This document shows, one piece after another, positions 16,914-26,609 of a DNA stretch of 64,000 nt. The DNA is taken from positions 1 through 64,000 of the forward strand of contig JBBCIS010000010.1 of assembly GCA_037189845.1 (NCBI GenBank). Reading direction: 5' to 3'. A program made the translations under genes and the position numbers. Under the pieces are notes generated by a model, which worked only from the letters and a program-made list of their open reading frames with translations, did no database searches and had not been told where the DNA came from. Every line of letters starts with the position of its first letter. Position 1 is the stretch's first letter. The stretch is from JAMLHH01 sp037189845. GTDB taxonomy: Bacteria; Bacteroidota; Bacteroidia; Chitinophagales; JADIYW01.

Positions 16914-19907
16914 ATGAAATATTACTTACTTGTTTTTATGGCATTCTTTGGGTTAAATACCCTGTATGCGCAAACAACAGTTACTGGGACAGTGGTTGAT
17001 AACACGCAAGAGCCTTTAATTGGCGCCAATGTTGTATTAAAAGGGACCACCTCAGGAACTATTACTGACTTTGACGGTAATTTCACTTTAGTCATTAATG
17101 AGAAATCACCGTTTACTTTGGTGATTTCTTATGTAGGTTACAAAAACTCAGAACTTGTAATCAATGGAAATCAAACCGGATTAAAAATCGTTTTAGATGA
17201 CGAAAGTTCCATCCTTGATGAAGTTGTAGTTTCAGCTTCCAGAGTTGAAGAGAAAATCCTCGAATCTCCGGTAACAATCGAAAAATTAGATTTGCAAACA
17301 ATTAAAGCATCAGCTTCTCCTGATTATTTTGATCAGATGACCAAATTAAAAGGGGTAACTACAGCTTCCGGATCTATGACGTTCAATGCTATCAATACCC
17401 GTGGTTTTGGCGGTATTGCAAATACACGCTTTGTTCAGCTGGTAGATGGTATTGATAACTCTGCTCCGTTATTGAACTTCCCTATGGGTAACCTGATTGG
17501 TATCGGGGAAAATGATGTGAAAAGTGTAGAGCTGGTACCGGGTGCTGCTTCAGCCCTTTACGGACCAAACGCTTTTAACGGTATCATGTTGATGTCATCA
17601 AAAAGTCCGTTTGACTATGAAGGATTGACCCTTTCTGTTAAAGGTGGTTTGACAAATGCTCAAAACGATCAGATCAATCCTTTATACGGAGGTGATGTTC
17701 GCTATGCAAAAACTTTTGGAAAATTCGGTTTTAAAGTAACCGCAAGCTATTTCGGTGCTACTGACTGGTTAGCTAATGATTACAAAACAGATATCGTAAC
17801 AGGTCAAAGACATACAGCTGATCCGGGTTTGGATGCTAATGGCGAAAAAGTTATCGGTAACAGACCTTTAGGCTTCAATGGTATTAATACTTATGGCGAC
17901 GAATCTGCTTTGTCTACAGTTCCATTGGGCCAGCTACAAATGTTACAGCCGGCAACTGCGGATGCAATCATTAACGGAGTGTCTTCAAGTCCTACATTCC
18001 AACTATTGTTTCCGGATGCAGAGAGAGCCAGAGCTTTCGTAGCGAATAACTTCCAGTATCTTCCTACAGTTGAAATCAGAAGAACCGGCTTGACAGAAGA
18101 AGAATTATTAGATAACAGAAAAGCTACGAGTGTGAAAGGTACAGCATCTTTACACTACAAGCCGACATCTAATATCGAAATCAGCTACGCATTCAGATTA
18201 GGTTCCGGTAACTCAGTTTATCAGGGAACTGAAAGATATGTGTTGAGAAATTTTATGGCAATGTCTCATAAAATTGAAGCTGCAGGAAAAAACTTTATGA
18301 TCAGATCATATATGACGCAAACTGATGCAGGAGATTCTTACAATCTTACAGCATTGGGTAGTTATACTAATGAGTTGATGTATGGTACTGCTTCAGGTTG
18401 GGCTGCTGACTATTTAGGAAACCTTGTTGGTACCTTGATGGTAGGCTCAAGAATCACAGGAAAGAGATTGGATAGATTGGCTCAAATCAAACCAAATATC
18501 TTCAGAGTAGCTCATGCTGAGGCAAGAATCGCTGCTGATACAAGAATAAATGAAATGAAAGAATCTGGGGAGTTTCAAAATGCTGTTGAAACAATCAGAG
18601 GTACATATTTCCAGCGTGCTGATCCGGCTAATGGTATCTTAGGCGGAGCTGCTTTCATTGACAGATCAAGATTATTCCACACTGAAGGTACTTATGACTT
18701 CACATCTTTGTTTAAAGATAAAATCGGAATCCTTGTAGGTGCTAACCACAGAATGTACAGCTTGTTCACTGATGGTACAGTATTCAATGAAGACCCGGAA
18801 GGAACAGGAACAAACTCAAGAATTAAAATCAACGAATACGGTGCTTTCATTCAGGCTACTAAAAAATTGATTGAAGATCGTTTGAGAATTTCTGCGTCTA
18901 TCCGTTATGACAAAAATGAAAACTTTGACGGAGTATTCTCTCCTCGTGTTGCAACTGTTGTGACATTGGGTGACAAACGTCAACATAATATCCGTGCTTC
19001 ATTCCAGACAGGTTTCCGTAACCCGGATACACAGGCTCAATTTATTTACTTCCCGGCCTCTACAATCTTGTTAGGTGGTTCCCGTAAAAATGCTGAGCGT
19101 TATGGTCTATATGAAGGTGGTGCATATACAGCGGAGTCTTTCGCGAAATTCAGAGCGTCAGCATTAGCTGGCCAACCAAACCCTGCATTGCTTGAAGAGT
19201 TCTATATGGATTACATCAAGCCTGAGAAATTAACAAACATTGAGGTGGGGTACAAAACAATGATCAAAAATCTTTATATCGACTGGAATGCTTACTTCAA
19301 CTGGTACAAAGATTTCATCGCTCAATCTAACGTTGTAGCAAAAGAAGGTACCTCTCAGAAAGGAAATCCTATTAATGGGGTTGCTGATTTCATTTCTTCA
19401 GGAGGAACTAAAACTCCAGCTGTATTCAGACCATACTATAATGTAAAAGATCAGGTAACTTCCTGGGGTACTGCTTTAGGCTTGAACTATAGATTGAAGA
19501 AAAATTATATGGCGAGAGCAAACTATAGCTACATGGACTTTGCTGCTTCTGAGGAGGCTGATGAGCAAGGTGTAGACTTCAACTCTCCTTCACATATGTT
19601 CAATATTGGTTTTGGTAACAGCAACGTAAATAACTCTAATGCTGGTTTCGATGTCAGCTACAGATGGCAAAGCAAATTCTTCTGGGTGAGCAGCTTCGGT
19701 AGCGGTGATGTGAATGCATTCGGTACTCTAGATGCATCTGCATCTTATACCGTGAAAAAATGGAAAACTGTATTCAGAATTGGAGGCTCTAACTTAGTAG
19801 GTCCTACATACAGAACAAACATCGGTGGTCCATATATCGGTAGAACAATTTTCGCTGGTATCACTTATGACGGTAGCGTTTTAGGTGGCAGCAAAAAGAA
19901 AAAATAA
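16914..19907 (+). CDS. TonB-dependent receptor with carboxypeptidase-regulatory-like domain
   Basis: The 997-residue outer-membrane receptor has a signal peptide (MKYYLLVFMAFFGLNTLYAQ), a carboxypeptidase-D regulatory-like domain (about 22-105, VTGTVVDNTQEPLIGANVVL), a plug domain (about 113-235, with INTRGFGG and VPGAASALYGPNAFNG) and a beta-barrel. No SusD partner follows, so it may be a stand-alone transporter; the substrate is not evident. The upstream 227 bp hold a possible -7 box TAGGTTTG at 16852-16859. It is followed by its own terminator. Confidence 0.92.
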   Translation: MKYYLLVFMAFFGLNTLYAQTTVTGTVVDNTQEPLIGANVVLKGTTSGTITDFDGNFTLVINEKSPFTLVISYVGYKNSELVINGNQTGLKIVLDDESSILDEVVVSASRVEEKILESPVTIEKLDLQTIKASASPDYFDQMTKLKGVTTASGSMTFNAINTRGFGGIANTRFVQLVDGIDNSAPLLNFPMGNLIGIGENDVKSVELVPGAASALYGPNAFNGIMLMSSKSPFDYEGLTLSVKGGLTNAQNDQINPLYGGDVRYAKTFGKFGFKVTASYFGATDWLANDYKTDIVTGQRHTADPGLDANGEKVIGNRPLGFNGINTYGDESALSTVPLGQLQMLQPATADAIINGVSSSPTFQLLFPDAERARAFVANNFQYLPTVEIRRTGLTEEELLDNRKATSVKGTASLHYKPTSNIEISYAFRLGSGNSVYQGTERYVLRNFMAMSHKIEAAGKNFMIRSYMTQTDAGDSYNLTALGSYTNELMYGTASGWAADYLGNLVGTLMVGSRITGKRLDRLAQIKPNIFRVAHAEARIAADTRINEMKESGEFQNAVETIRGTYFQRADPANGILGGAAFIDRSRLFHTEGTYDFTSLFKDKIGILVGANHRMYSLFTDGTVFNEDPEGTGTNSRIKINEYGAFIQATKKLIEDRLRISASIRYDKNENFDGVFSPRVATVVTLGDKRQHNIRASFQTGFRNPDTQAQFIYFPASTILLGGSRKNAERYGLYEGGAYTAESFAKFRASALAGQPNPALLEEFYMDYIKPEKLTNIEVGYKTMIKNLYIDWNAYFNWYKDFIAQSNVVAKEGTSQKGNPINGVADFISSGGTKTPAVFRPYYNVKDQVTSWGTALGLNYRLKKNYMARANYSYMDFAASEEADEQGVDFNSPSHMFNIGFGNSNVNNSNAGFDVSYRWQSKFFWVSSFGSGDVNAFGTLDASASYTVKKWKTVFRIGGSNLVGPTYRTNIGGPYIGRTIFAGITYDGSVLGGSKKKK

Positions 19908-19924
19908 TTAATTCTTTATGATTG

Positions 19925-19962
19925 AATGGGCGATGTCTTAAGATATCGCCCATTTTTATTTT
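19925..19962 (+). terminator. Terminator of the TonB-dependent receptor gene
   Basis: AATGGGCGAT and ATCGCCCATT form a perfect 10-bp stem (19925-19954) followed by a T-rich tail. Confidence 0.9.
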
Positions 19963-20060
19963 AAAGAGATGGTAGTTAAATAAAAATTAAATCCGTTAAT
20001 AGATAGGCAAAAAAATTGTCTTCTGTTTGCAAACTCCTTAAATTTCGCGTCTTTAATATC

Positions 20061-21293
20061 ATGGAAAAAGTACTGTCTTATCCGAAGGATAAAATTAAAA
20101 TCCTCCTCCTGGAAGGAGTTCATCAATCTGCTATCTCTGAATTTGAAAAAAGAGGATATAAAAATATCGATGCCAGGAAAGATGCAATGTCTGAAGAAGA
20201 ACTTTTAGGCTGCATAGATGAATATCATGTAGTAGGTATTCGTTCGAAAACTACTTTGACCACTCCGGTTTTAGAGAAGGCTAAAAAATTATTGACAGTT
20301 GGGGCATTTTGTATCGGCACCAACCAGATTGATTTGAATACATGTACTGAAGCAGGAATTTCAGTATTCAATTCGCCTTATTCCAATACGAGATCAGTAG
20401 CGGAGCTTATCATCGCGAACTCTATCATGCTGCTCAGAAGAATACCGGAGAAGAGTAAAAAAGCCCACGAAGGTACATGGCTGAAAGATGCCCAGAGATC
20501 TTATGAATTAAGAGGTAAAACTATTGGTATAGTAGGATACGGGCATATCGGTACCCAGGTCTCTATTATGGCGGAGTCTATGGGATTGAGAGTGTTCTAT
20601 TATGATGTTGAACCAAAGCTTCCTTTAGGAAATGCGAAGCAAGTGGATACATTGGACGATCTTTTTCGTGAATCAGATATCGTAACATTGCATGTTCCGG
20701 GTACTCCTGTTACCAAGATGATGATAGGCAAAGCACAGTTCGATCTGATGAAAGACGGAGTGATTTTCCAGAATCTATCCAGAGGAACTGTTGTCAATAT
20801 TGATGCATTGAAAGATGCAATAGATTCAGGAAAAGTAGGTGGAGCAGCTATAGATGTATTTCCTGTAGAGCCTAAGCAAAAAGGCCCTGGTTTTGAATCG
20901 CCGTTGCAAGGTTTGGATAATGTAATTCTGACACCTCATATCGGTGGCAGTACACAGGAAGCGCAGGAAAACATCGGTTCTGAAGTTGCAGTAAAATTGG
21001 TTGCATTTTTAGATAACGGTTCTACAATCGGATCTAAATCTATTCCTGAATTAAACCTGCCATTACAGTCAAATACACGAAGAATCCTTCACATGCATAA
21101 AAATATGCCTGGCATTCTTTCCCAGATCAACCAGATCTTATCCAGCTATAATGTAAATATTGTTGGTCAATATTTGAAAACCAATGAAACAATCGGTTAT
21201 GTAGTATTGGATGTTGAAGGAGATGCTGCTTCTGAGGCTTTAGATGCGTTAAAACAGGTAGACCATACTATCCGTGCCCGAATACTATATTAA
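20061..21293 (+). CDS. serA: D-3-phosphoglycerate dehydrogenase
   Basis: The enzyme oxidises 3-phosphoglycerate in the first step of serine synthesis. I start at the ATG at 20061 (MEKVLSYPKDKIKILL), which gives 410 residues, the same length as E. coli SerA; the upstream in-frame ATG at 20016 adds an unlikely extension. RSKTTL, GIVGYGHIGTQVS (NAD site), DVFPVEPK and TPHIGGSTQEAQENIG carry the catalytic Arg, Glu and His. A C-terminal ACT domain (about 335-410) suggests feedback inhibition by serine. A terminator follows. Confidence 0.95.
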   Translation: MEKVLSYPKDKIKILLLEGVHQSAISEFEKRGYKNIDARKDAMSEEELLGCIDEYHVVGIRSKTTLTTPVLEKAKKLLTVGAFCIGTNQIDLNTCTEAGISVFNSPYSNTRSVAELIIANSIMLLRRIPEKSKKAHEGTWLKDAQRSYELRGKTIGIVGYGHIGTQVSIMAESMGLRVFYYDVEPKLPLGNAKQVDTLDDLFRESDIVTLHVPGTPVTKMMIGKAQFDLMKDGVIFQNLSRGTVVNIDALKDAIDSGKVGGAAIDVFPVEPKQKGPGFESPLQGLDNVILTPHIGGSTQEAQENIGSEVAVKLVAFLDNGSTIGSKSIPELNLPLQSNTRRILHMHKNMPGILSQINQILSSYNVNIVGQYLKTNETIGYVVLDVEGDAASEALDALKQVDHTIRARILY

Positions 21294-21312
21294 TCAATAT
21301 TCCGGTCAATAT

Positions 21313-21351
21313 AAAAGCTCTCACAGGATGTCCTCTGAGAGCTTTTTATTT
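21313..21351 (+). terminator. Terminator of serA
   Basis: AAAAGCTCTCA and TGAGAGCTTTT form an 11-bp stem with a 12-nt loop (21313-21346), followed by further T residues. Confidence 0.88.
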
Positions 21352-21415
21352 TGAGGATAATGGGTAAATAGTGGAGATATTTTTTCTTGAAAAAGCTGAT
21401 TGTCGTCAATCCAAC

Positions 21416-21448
21416 AAAAAAGCCTTAGCATTTTGCTAAGGCTTTTTG
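21416..21448 (-). terminator. Terminator of the acyl-CoA ligase genes
   Basis: A long perfect stem, AAAAAGCCTTAGCA with its complement and a 3-nt loop, lies 23 bp beyond the ligase stop at 21471. T-runs flank both sides, so it could work in both directions. Confidence 0.85.
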
Positions 21449-21470
21449 TCAATATGATTTTTGGATAAAA

Positions 21471-23231
21471 TTATTCTCCGTAAATGTTAGCGATTTCAGT
21501 CGCATATTTTTCAGAAATAACTTTACGCTTGATTTTCATTGTTGGAGTCAACTCTTTTGTATCTACAGTCCACTCGTTAGCCAATAATTTGAATTTTTTG
21601 ATTTGCTCGATATGATTAAAGTTAGGATTGAGCTCTTTGACTAAATCTTCATAAATCTTAATCACTTTCGGATTTTTTATCAAATCATCGTTGTCTTTGT
21701 ATGTCACCCCGTTTGTTTTAGCCCATTCATGTAGTGCCTGATATGCAGGAACAATCAATGCTGAAACGAATTTTTTACCTTCACCTACCACCATGATTTG
21801 TTCTACGAAGAATGACTCACGGAACAAGCTTTCAATTGGTGCCGGAGCAACATATTTACCTCCGGAAGTTTTCAATAATTCTTTCTTACGGTCAGTGATT
21901 TTTAAGAATTTATTCCCGTTAGCACCAGTTAAGAATGTACCGACATCACCTGTGTGGAACCAGTCGCCGGACATTACTTCGGCAGTTTTTTCAGGCTCTT
22001 TGTAGTATCCCATCATAATGTTCGGCCCTTTTGCAAGGATTTCTCCGTCTTCTGCAATTTTAACTTCTACATCCTGAATAGGCATTCCCACTGTTCCAAG
22101 CATGGAGCCGCCTTCCTGGAATCTGTTGAAAGTGATGACCGGAGAAGTTTCGGTAAGACCATAACCTTCTCTGATCGGAACACCTGCTGCAGAAAATACT
22201 CTTGCGATTTTAAGCGGACAAGCTGCTGAGCCTGTTACAATTCCTACAACACGACCACCCAAAGCATCTCTCCATTTGCTGAAGATCAGTTTATCAGCAA
22301 TCTTCATCTGAAGACCGGGAACTTTGTCATATTGATAGTCATCTGTCAATGATAATGCCCAGAAGAATAATTTTTTCTTCAACCCGGTCAGTTCAAGACC
22401 TTTATTGACAATTTTCTCGTATACTTTTTCCAATAATCTTGGTACAGTAGTGAAGAAGTGTGGTCTCACTGTCTGTAATTTTTCAGCTAAAGTATCGATG
22501 TCAGAATAATATACATTTACACCTTTATACAGGTAAGTATAGATCACCATTCTTTCAAAAACGTGGCAAAGAGGCAAAAAGCTCAATGCAACCTGACCCG
22601 GCTCGATAGGGAGCTCCTTACTCACTGACATCACGTTAGAGATAATATTGTTGTGAGACAACATTACTCCTTTGGGAAGGCCGGTAGTACCTGAAGTATA
22701 TATGATAGTAGCTAAATCCTGCGGCTGTACTTTTTCACTGCGTTCTTTGATATCATTAAGATTACCATTCTCTCCCAGTTTGATGATTTCCTGCCAGCTG
22801 TTAGCAGCACTGACTTCATCCCAGGTGTAAACGTTTTCAAGTGTAGCTACTCTGTCCTTTGCCGCCATTACTTTTCTGTAAAGACCTTCGTCAGAAACAA
22901 TACAAAGCTTTACTTCAGCATGATTCAAGATATATTCGTATTCACCCTGGCTGATAGTAGGATAAAGAGGTACGTTGATAGCTCCGATTTGCCCGATTGC
23001 CAAATCGCAGATATTCCACTCGGGTCTGTTTGCGCTCGTTACCACCGCTACTTTATCTCCCGGTTGAATACCTAATTGTATTAAACCAAGGGATAGTTTG
23101 TTAGCTTGCTCGATGATTTCTTTGGTGCTGTATTTTACCCAGTGACCGTTTTTTACTCCTGCAAGGCAAACATCTTGCGGATTGTTTGCTGCCTGAAAAG
23201 GAATGACGTCAAAAAGTCTTGTAACATTCAT
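21471..23231 (-). CDS. Long-chain fatty acid--CoA ligase (copy 1)
   Basis: The 586-residue AMP-forming enzyme activates long-chain fatty acids to acyl-CoA. It carries the ATP/AMP motif YTSGTTGLPKGVMLSHNN, the A5-like GYGLTETSPVI, and the hinge/A8 region GDVGTF through ITDRKKELLKTSGGKYVAP. There is no membrane helix or signal peptide. The previous gene encodes a paralog of identical length 21 bp upstream, so this is a tandem duplication. The chain-length preference cannot be read. Confidence 0.93.
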   Translation of the reverse strand: MNVTRLFDVIPFQAANNPQDVCLAGVKNGHWVKYSTKEIIEQANKLSLGLIQLGIQPGDKVAVVTSANRPEWNICDLAIGQIGAINVPLYPTISQGEYEYILNHAEVKLCIVSDEGLYRKVMAAKDRVATLENVYTWDEVSAANSWQEIIKLGENGNLNDIKERSEKVQPQDLATIIYTSGTTGLPKGVMLSHNNIISNVMSVSKELPIEPGQVALSFLPLCHVFERMVIYTYLYKGVNVYYSDIDTLAEKLQTVRPHFFTTVPRLLEKVYEKIVNKGLELTGLKKKLFFWALSLTDDYQYDKVPGLQMKIADKLIFSKWRDALGGRVVGIVTGSAACPLKIARVFSAAGVPIREGYGLTETSPVITFNRFQEGGSMLGTVGMPIQDVEVKIAEDGEILAKGPNIMMGYYKEPEKTAEVMSGDWFHTGDVGTFLTGANGNKFLKITDRKKELLKTSGGKYVAPAPIESLFRESFFVEQIMVVGEGKKFVSALIVPAYQALHEWAKTNGVTYKDNDDLIKNPKVIKIYEDLVKELNPNFNHIEQIKKFKLLANEWTVDTKELTPTMKIKRKVISEKYATEIANIYGE

Positions 23232-23252
23232 AAGTGTTAGTTGTTTTTCTTT

Positions 23253-25013
23253 TTATTCGTAAAAACCATTAATGGTAGTTTGATACTTATCTTTAATAGC
23301 TTTCCTCTTGATTTTCATGGTTGCAGTGAGCTCACCTCCATCTACTGTCCATTCATTTTCCAGCAAAGCTATCTTTTTTATTTGTTCTACTTTAGAAAAA
23401 TTGATATTTATCTTCTGGACGATTTCCAAAAACATTTTCTTTACCGCAGGCAGCTCTATAGCAGCTTTCCCGGACTCATAAGGAATATTGTTTTTTAAAC
23501 ACCAGTTTTCTAGTAACTCAAAATTAGGAACAATTAGGGCAGAAACAAATTTTCTTCCATCGCCTACTACTGCAACCTGCTCAATATAAGGAGATTCTTT
23601 CAATTTGTTTTCTATTACCGCCGGAGCAACGTATTTACCGCCGGAAGTTTTGAATAATTCTTTTTTTCTGTCAGTAATCACCAGATAATTATCCGGTGTG
23701 AAATGTCCTATATCACCGGTTTTCAGCCAGCCGTCTTCTGTGAAAGATTCCTGAGTGCTTTTTTCATCTTTATAATATCCCAGCATCACATTAGGTGCTT
23801 TGGCTAATATTTCTCCGTCTTCTGCAATTCTGAGCTGTACAGATGGCAAAGTAATGCCTACCGAGCCGGCTTTGATTCCATATTTTTTAAATGGATTGAC
23901 CGTCAGCACCGGAGAGGTTTCCGTCAGTCCGTATCCCTCCAAAACAGGGATGCCTGCATTGATAAAAACAATCGCCAGATTAGGTTGTAATGGTGCTGAC
24001 CCGCAAATAATAGCTTTCACTTCTCCTCCCAAAGCAGATCTCCATTTGCTGAGCACCAATTTGTCAGCTATCGCCAGTTTGAACTTCTGCAATGCAGAGG
24101 CACTTCCGTCTATCGGAGTATTCTGTGCTTTATTGACTGACCAGTAAAATAACTTTCTCTTTAGAGGTGGCAATTGCCTTGCTTTCCTGAAAATACCCTC
24201 ATAGATTTTTTCCATAAGTCTTGGCACAGATGCAAAATACTTTGGTTTTACATCTGCAAGATTAATGGCGATAGTTTCCAGTCCATCTGCAAAATACACT
24301 GAAGCCCCTGCGTACATATACGCATAGTTCAGGATGCGTTCAAAAACATGACAGAGCGGTAAAAAGCTCAACGTTTTATCCTGCTTCTGGATGGGAACCA
24401 TTTGTACACAATCCAATACGTTGCTCATGATATTTTTATGAGAGAGCATCACACCTTTGGAATTACCTGTGGTGCCGGATGTATAAATAATGGTTGCTAT
24501 ATCATTTTCTGAAATTCCATCTTTGATAGATTGAATTGTAGCAATGTCAGCAGGTGATCGTAATAATTCCTTCCAATTAGAGATGCCGTCTACTTCATCA
24601 AAAGAATAGATTGCTTTAAACTCAGGTAAATTAGGAAGGACAGGTTTCAGCTTCCTGTAAAGAAGCTTATCTGAGACAAATACATACTTTGCATCAGCGT
24701 GTTTCAGAATGTATTCATATTCTGAGGAACTGATAGTCGGATATATAGGTACGTTGATTAGGCCAATCTGTAAAGAGGCAATGTCCAGGATGTGCCATTC
24801 GGGACGGTTAGTAGTAGAGATGAAAGCGATTTTATCTCCTTTTTGTACACCGAGATTCAACAGACCTGTAGAAAGTTCATTGGCAAGTTGAATGATTTGT
24901 TCCGTGCTATATTGAGTCCAGCTTTTTTTATCTTCTCTTCTTGCAAACGCTGCCTCTAAAGGCTGAGTAGCTAGTTGATGATGAAGAATATCAAAAATTC
25001 TGAGATTACTCAA
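23253..25013 (-). CDS. Long-chain fatty acid--CoA ligase (copy 2, TTG start)
   Basis: A second 586-residue AMP-forming ligase has the same motifs: YTSGTTGNSKGVMLSHKN, GYGLTETSPVLTV and ITDRKKELFKTSGGKYVAP. The best start is a TTG at 25013, giving SNLRIFDILHHQLA, which aligns with NVTRLFDVIPFQAA of copy 1. It is the promoter-proximal copy of the pair. The weak start codon may lower its output relative to copy 1. The protein sequences have clearly diverged, so the duplication is not recent. Confidence 0.92.
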   Translation of the reverse strand: MSNLRIFDILHHQLATQPLEAAFARREDKKSWTQYSTEQIIQLANELSTGLLNLGVQKGDKIAFISTTNRPEWHILDIASLQIGLINVPIYPTISSSEYEYILKHADAKYVFVSDKLLYRKLKPVLPNLPEFKAIYSFDEVDGISNWKELLRSPADIATIQSIKDGISENDIATIIYTSGTTGNSKGVMLSHKNIMSNVLDCVQMVPIQKQDKTLSFLPLCHVFERILNYAYMYAGASVYFADGLETIAINLADVKPKYFASVPRLMEKIYEGIFRKARQLPPLKRKLFYWSVNKAQNTPIDGSASALQKFKLAIADKLVLSKWRSALGGEVKAIICGSAPLQPNLAIVFINAGIPVLEGYGLTETSPVLTVNPFKKYGIKAGSVGITLPSVQLRIAEDGEILAKAPNVMLGYYKDEKSTQESFTEDGWLKTGDIGHFTPDNYLVITDRKKELFKTSGGKYVAPAVIENKLKESPYIEQVAVVGDGRKFVSALIVPNFELLENWCLKNNIPYESGKAAIELPAVKKMFLEIVQKININFSKVEQIKKIALLENEWTVDGGELTATMKIKRKAIKDKYQTTINGFYE

Positions 25014-25177
25014 TGTTCACGGTTTTTTCAAACAATGAAGAAAAAAAAAATTTAAGATTAAAGGAAATTTTACTTAGATTTTGCTTGCGTTACATCTTAT
25101 TTTAATGATGATTTAACCTGAAAAATAATCTCATAAAAGATTACTAGCTGTTTTTGGCTAAAATATCAAGGTTGTTT

Positions 25178-25768
25178 TCAATGAGGTAAATATTCAATAA
25201 AGCATTCTTGGTGATGATTTTCAAACCGAAAAAGCTGGTCGTCTTGTGATCGGCAGATATTATTTTCTTTTGAAAAATTTCCCCTGATTGTCCAGTCAGA
25301 TGAATTTCCTGTGAGCTGAAATGCCTGACCCTTTGCCAGCCACTTATTCCAGACTGATGCGGGACATATCCATTTTTCTGTCAGAGTTATTCCCGTCAGA
25401 AATTGTTTGAGGTGTACAGGAGTTTGTTGAAATAAATGTGCCAGCTGATTGCTTTCCAGCCCAACTACATACAGATGTGTACGATGGGTTTCCAGAAATT
25501 CCCGTAGTTCGGAAAAAATACTTTCGGTCACATGCCATTCTACAGGATACAGAGATGTGAAAAGCTTTTTCGCTGCCTCATCATTTGTTTCTGTGATAAT
25601 CCGGTCGGTTTTTATCTGAAGAGAAAATAGTTTTTCCGCAGCAATCAGATTAGTAATAACTAAAGGGCTCCATTCTAAAAGCGTACCCAGTATATCTTCG
25701 TTGAAATCTGTACCCAGCACCCAGACAGATGGTTCTTGTCCTTCCTTTACAAAATGATGCGATGACAT
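25178..25768 (-). CDS. Hypothetical protein, distantly thiamine-pyrophosphokinase-like
   Basis: The 196-residue protein opens with MSSHHFVKEGQEPSVWVLG, followed by LGTLLEWSPLVITN. From memory, this resembles the start of Bacteroidota proteins annotated as thiamine pyrophosphokinase. The aspartate-rich metal motif expected after the conserved lysine region is not visible; the stretch reads KTDRIITETND instead. The protein may therefore be a catalytically dead relative. There is no signal peptide or membrane segment. It is separated from neighbouring genes by more than 100 bp on each side. Confidence 0.55.
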   Translation of the reverse strand: MSSHHFVKEGQEPSVWVLGTDFNEDILGTLLEWSPLVITNLIAAEKLFSLQIKTDRIITETNDEAAKKLFTSLYPVEWHVTESIFSELREFLETHRTHLYVVGLESNQLAHLFQQTPVHLKQFLTGITLTEKWICPASVWNKWLAKGQAFQLTGNSSDWTIRGNFSKENNICRSQDDQLFRFENHHQECFIEYLPH

Positions 25769-25896
25769 AATCTAAGGTGAAAATACAAAATCGGGAAAGA
25801 TTCTGAAAGGAGACCTTGTGATGAGCTCACTGGCACTTATTTATTTTTCGAAGTCAAAATATAAGAACAATACCTGCAGAAAATACAGCGCAGTTT

Positions 25897-26208
25897 TTAC
25901 TTAATATCTTTTATTTCATCAGGATTTCTCTTGCCGTGAAAAATCTCAATAATTTCTACGCTTTCAGACTGAATACGGTAGATAATTTTGAATGTGTTAT
26001 GCAAAATAAATTGTCGGAGGTTTTCTTGTGGTACTTTGACATCAAAACAAACAGGATAATGTAAAGGTGATTTTGAAATCATAAAAAATGCTTCATCTAT
26101 GCTATTGACAACTTTTTGTGTGCGTTCAACGGTATATTCAATTAAGTAAAAGTCAATAATTTCATTCAGTGATAATTCTGCTCTCTCAGTAACTACAATC
26201 TGAAGCAT
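25897..26208 (-). CDS. RelE/ParE-family toxin
   Basis: The 103-residue protein has the typical RelE/ParE pattern: an N-terminal two-helix segment (TERAELSLNEIIDFYLIEY), strands around LRQFILHNTFKIIYRI and a C-terminal EIIEIFHGKRNPDEI with the conserved basic tip. ParE-type members poison gyrase and RelE-type ones cut mRNA; I cannot say which applies. It follows its antitoxin with a TAATG overlap, so the two are translationally coupled. Confidence 0.85.
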   Translation of the reverse strand: MLQIVVTERAELSLNEIIDFYLIEYTVERTQKVVNSIDEAFFMISKSPLHYPVCFDVKVPQENLRQFILHNTFKIIYRIQSESVEIIEIFHGKRNPDEIKDIK

Positions 26209-26441
26209 TATTTCTGTTCGTATGATTGCAGTTTTTCAGAAATGGAGTTTTTCAGCAAATTCCAGTCTTTTACATTGCCGCTATCGGCATCTTTGATTCC
26301 TTGCTGGATTCTGAAATTGATTTCTTTTGATGAAATATCAGAATGAAAACTTTTTACTTCTACGCTTTTAAAGCGTTTCAACAATTCTTTAATTAATTGC
26401 GCATCTTCCTGAGTTTCGATATCTATTATCAATTGCTCCAT
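26208..26441 (-). CDS. Antitoxin of the RelE/ParE module
   Basis: The 77-residue acidic/basic helical protein starts MEQLIIDIETQEDAQLIKEL and has a C-terminal helical tail rich in charged residues. Its size, gene order (antitoxin first) and one-base overlap with the toxin fit a type II module. No standard DNA-binding motif stands out; a small ribbon-helix-helix or a DUF2683-like fold is possible. Autoregulation is expected but no operator palindrome was found upstream. Confidence 0.75.
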   Translation of the reverse strand: MEQLIIDIETQEDAQLIKELLKRFKSVEVKSFHSDISSKEINFRIQQGIKDADSGNVKDWNLLKNSISEKLQSYEQK

Positions 26442-26609
26442 ATATTAAATATAGCGCATTTAGTTCAAAGAGAATACTTAGAAACAGAAGTTTTCTCCGG
26501 TGTAATAAGCAAAGACAATGCTTGCCCAAGTATGAGTAGTTAGCAAAACAGGAGATTTGAACTGCGGGCAAAACAGTATTCTTACTTCAAAAAATCTTAT
26601 ATTTCGTTC

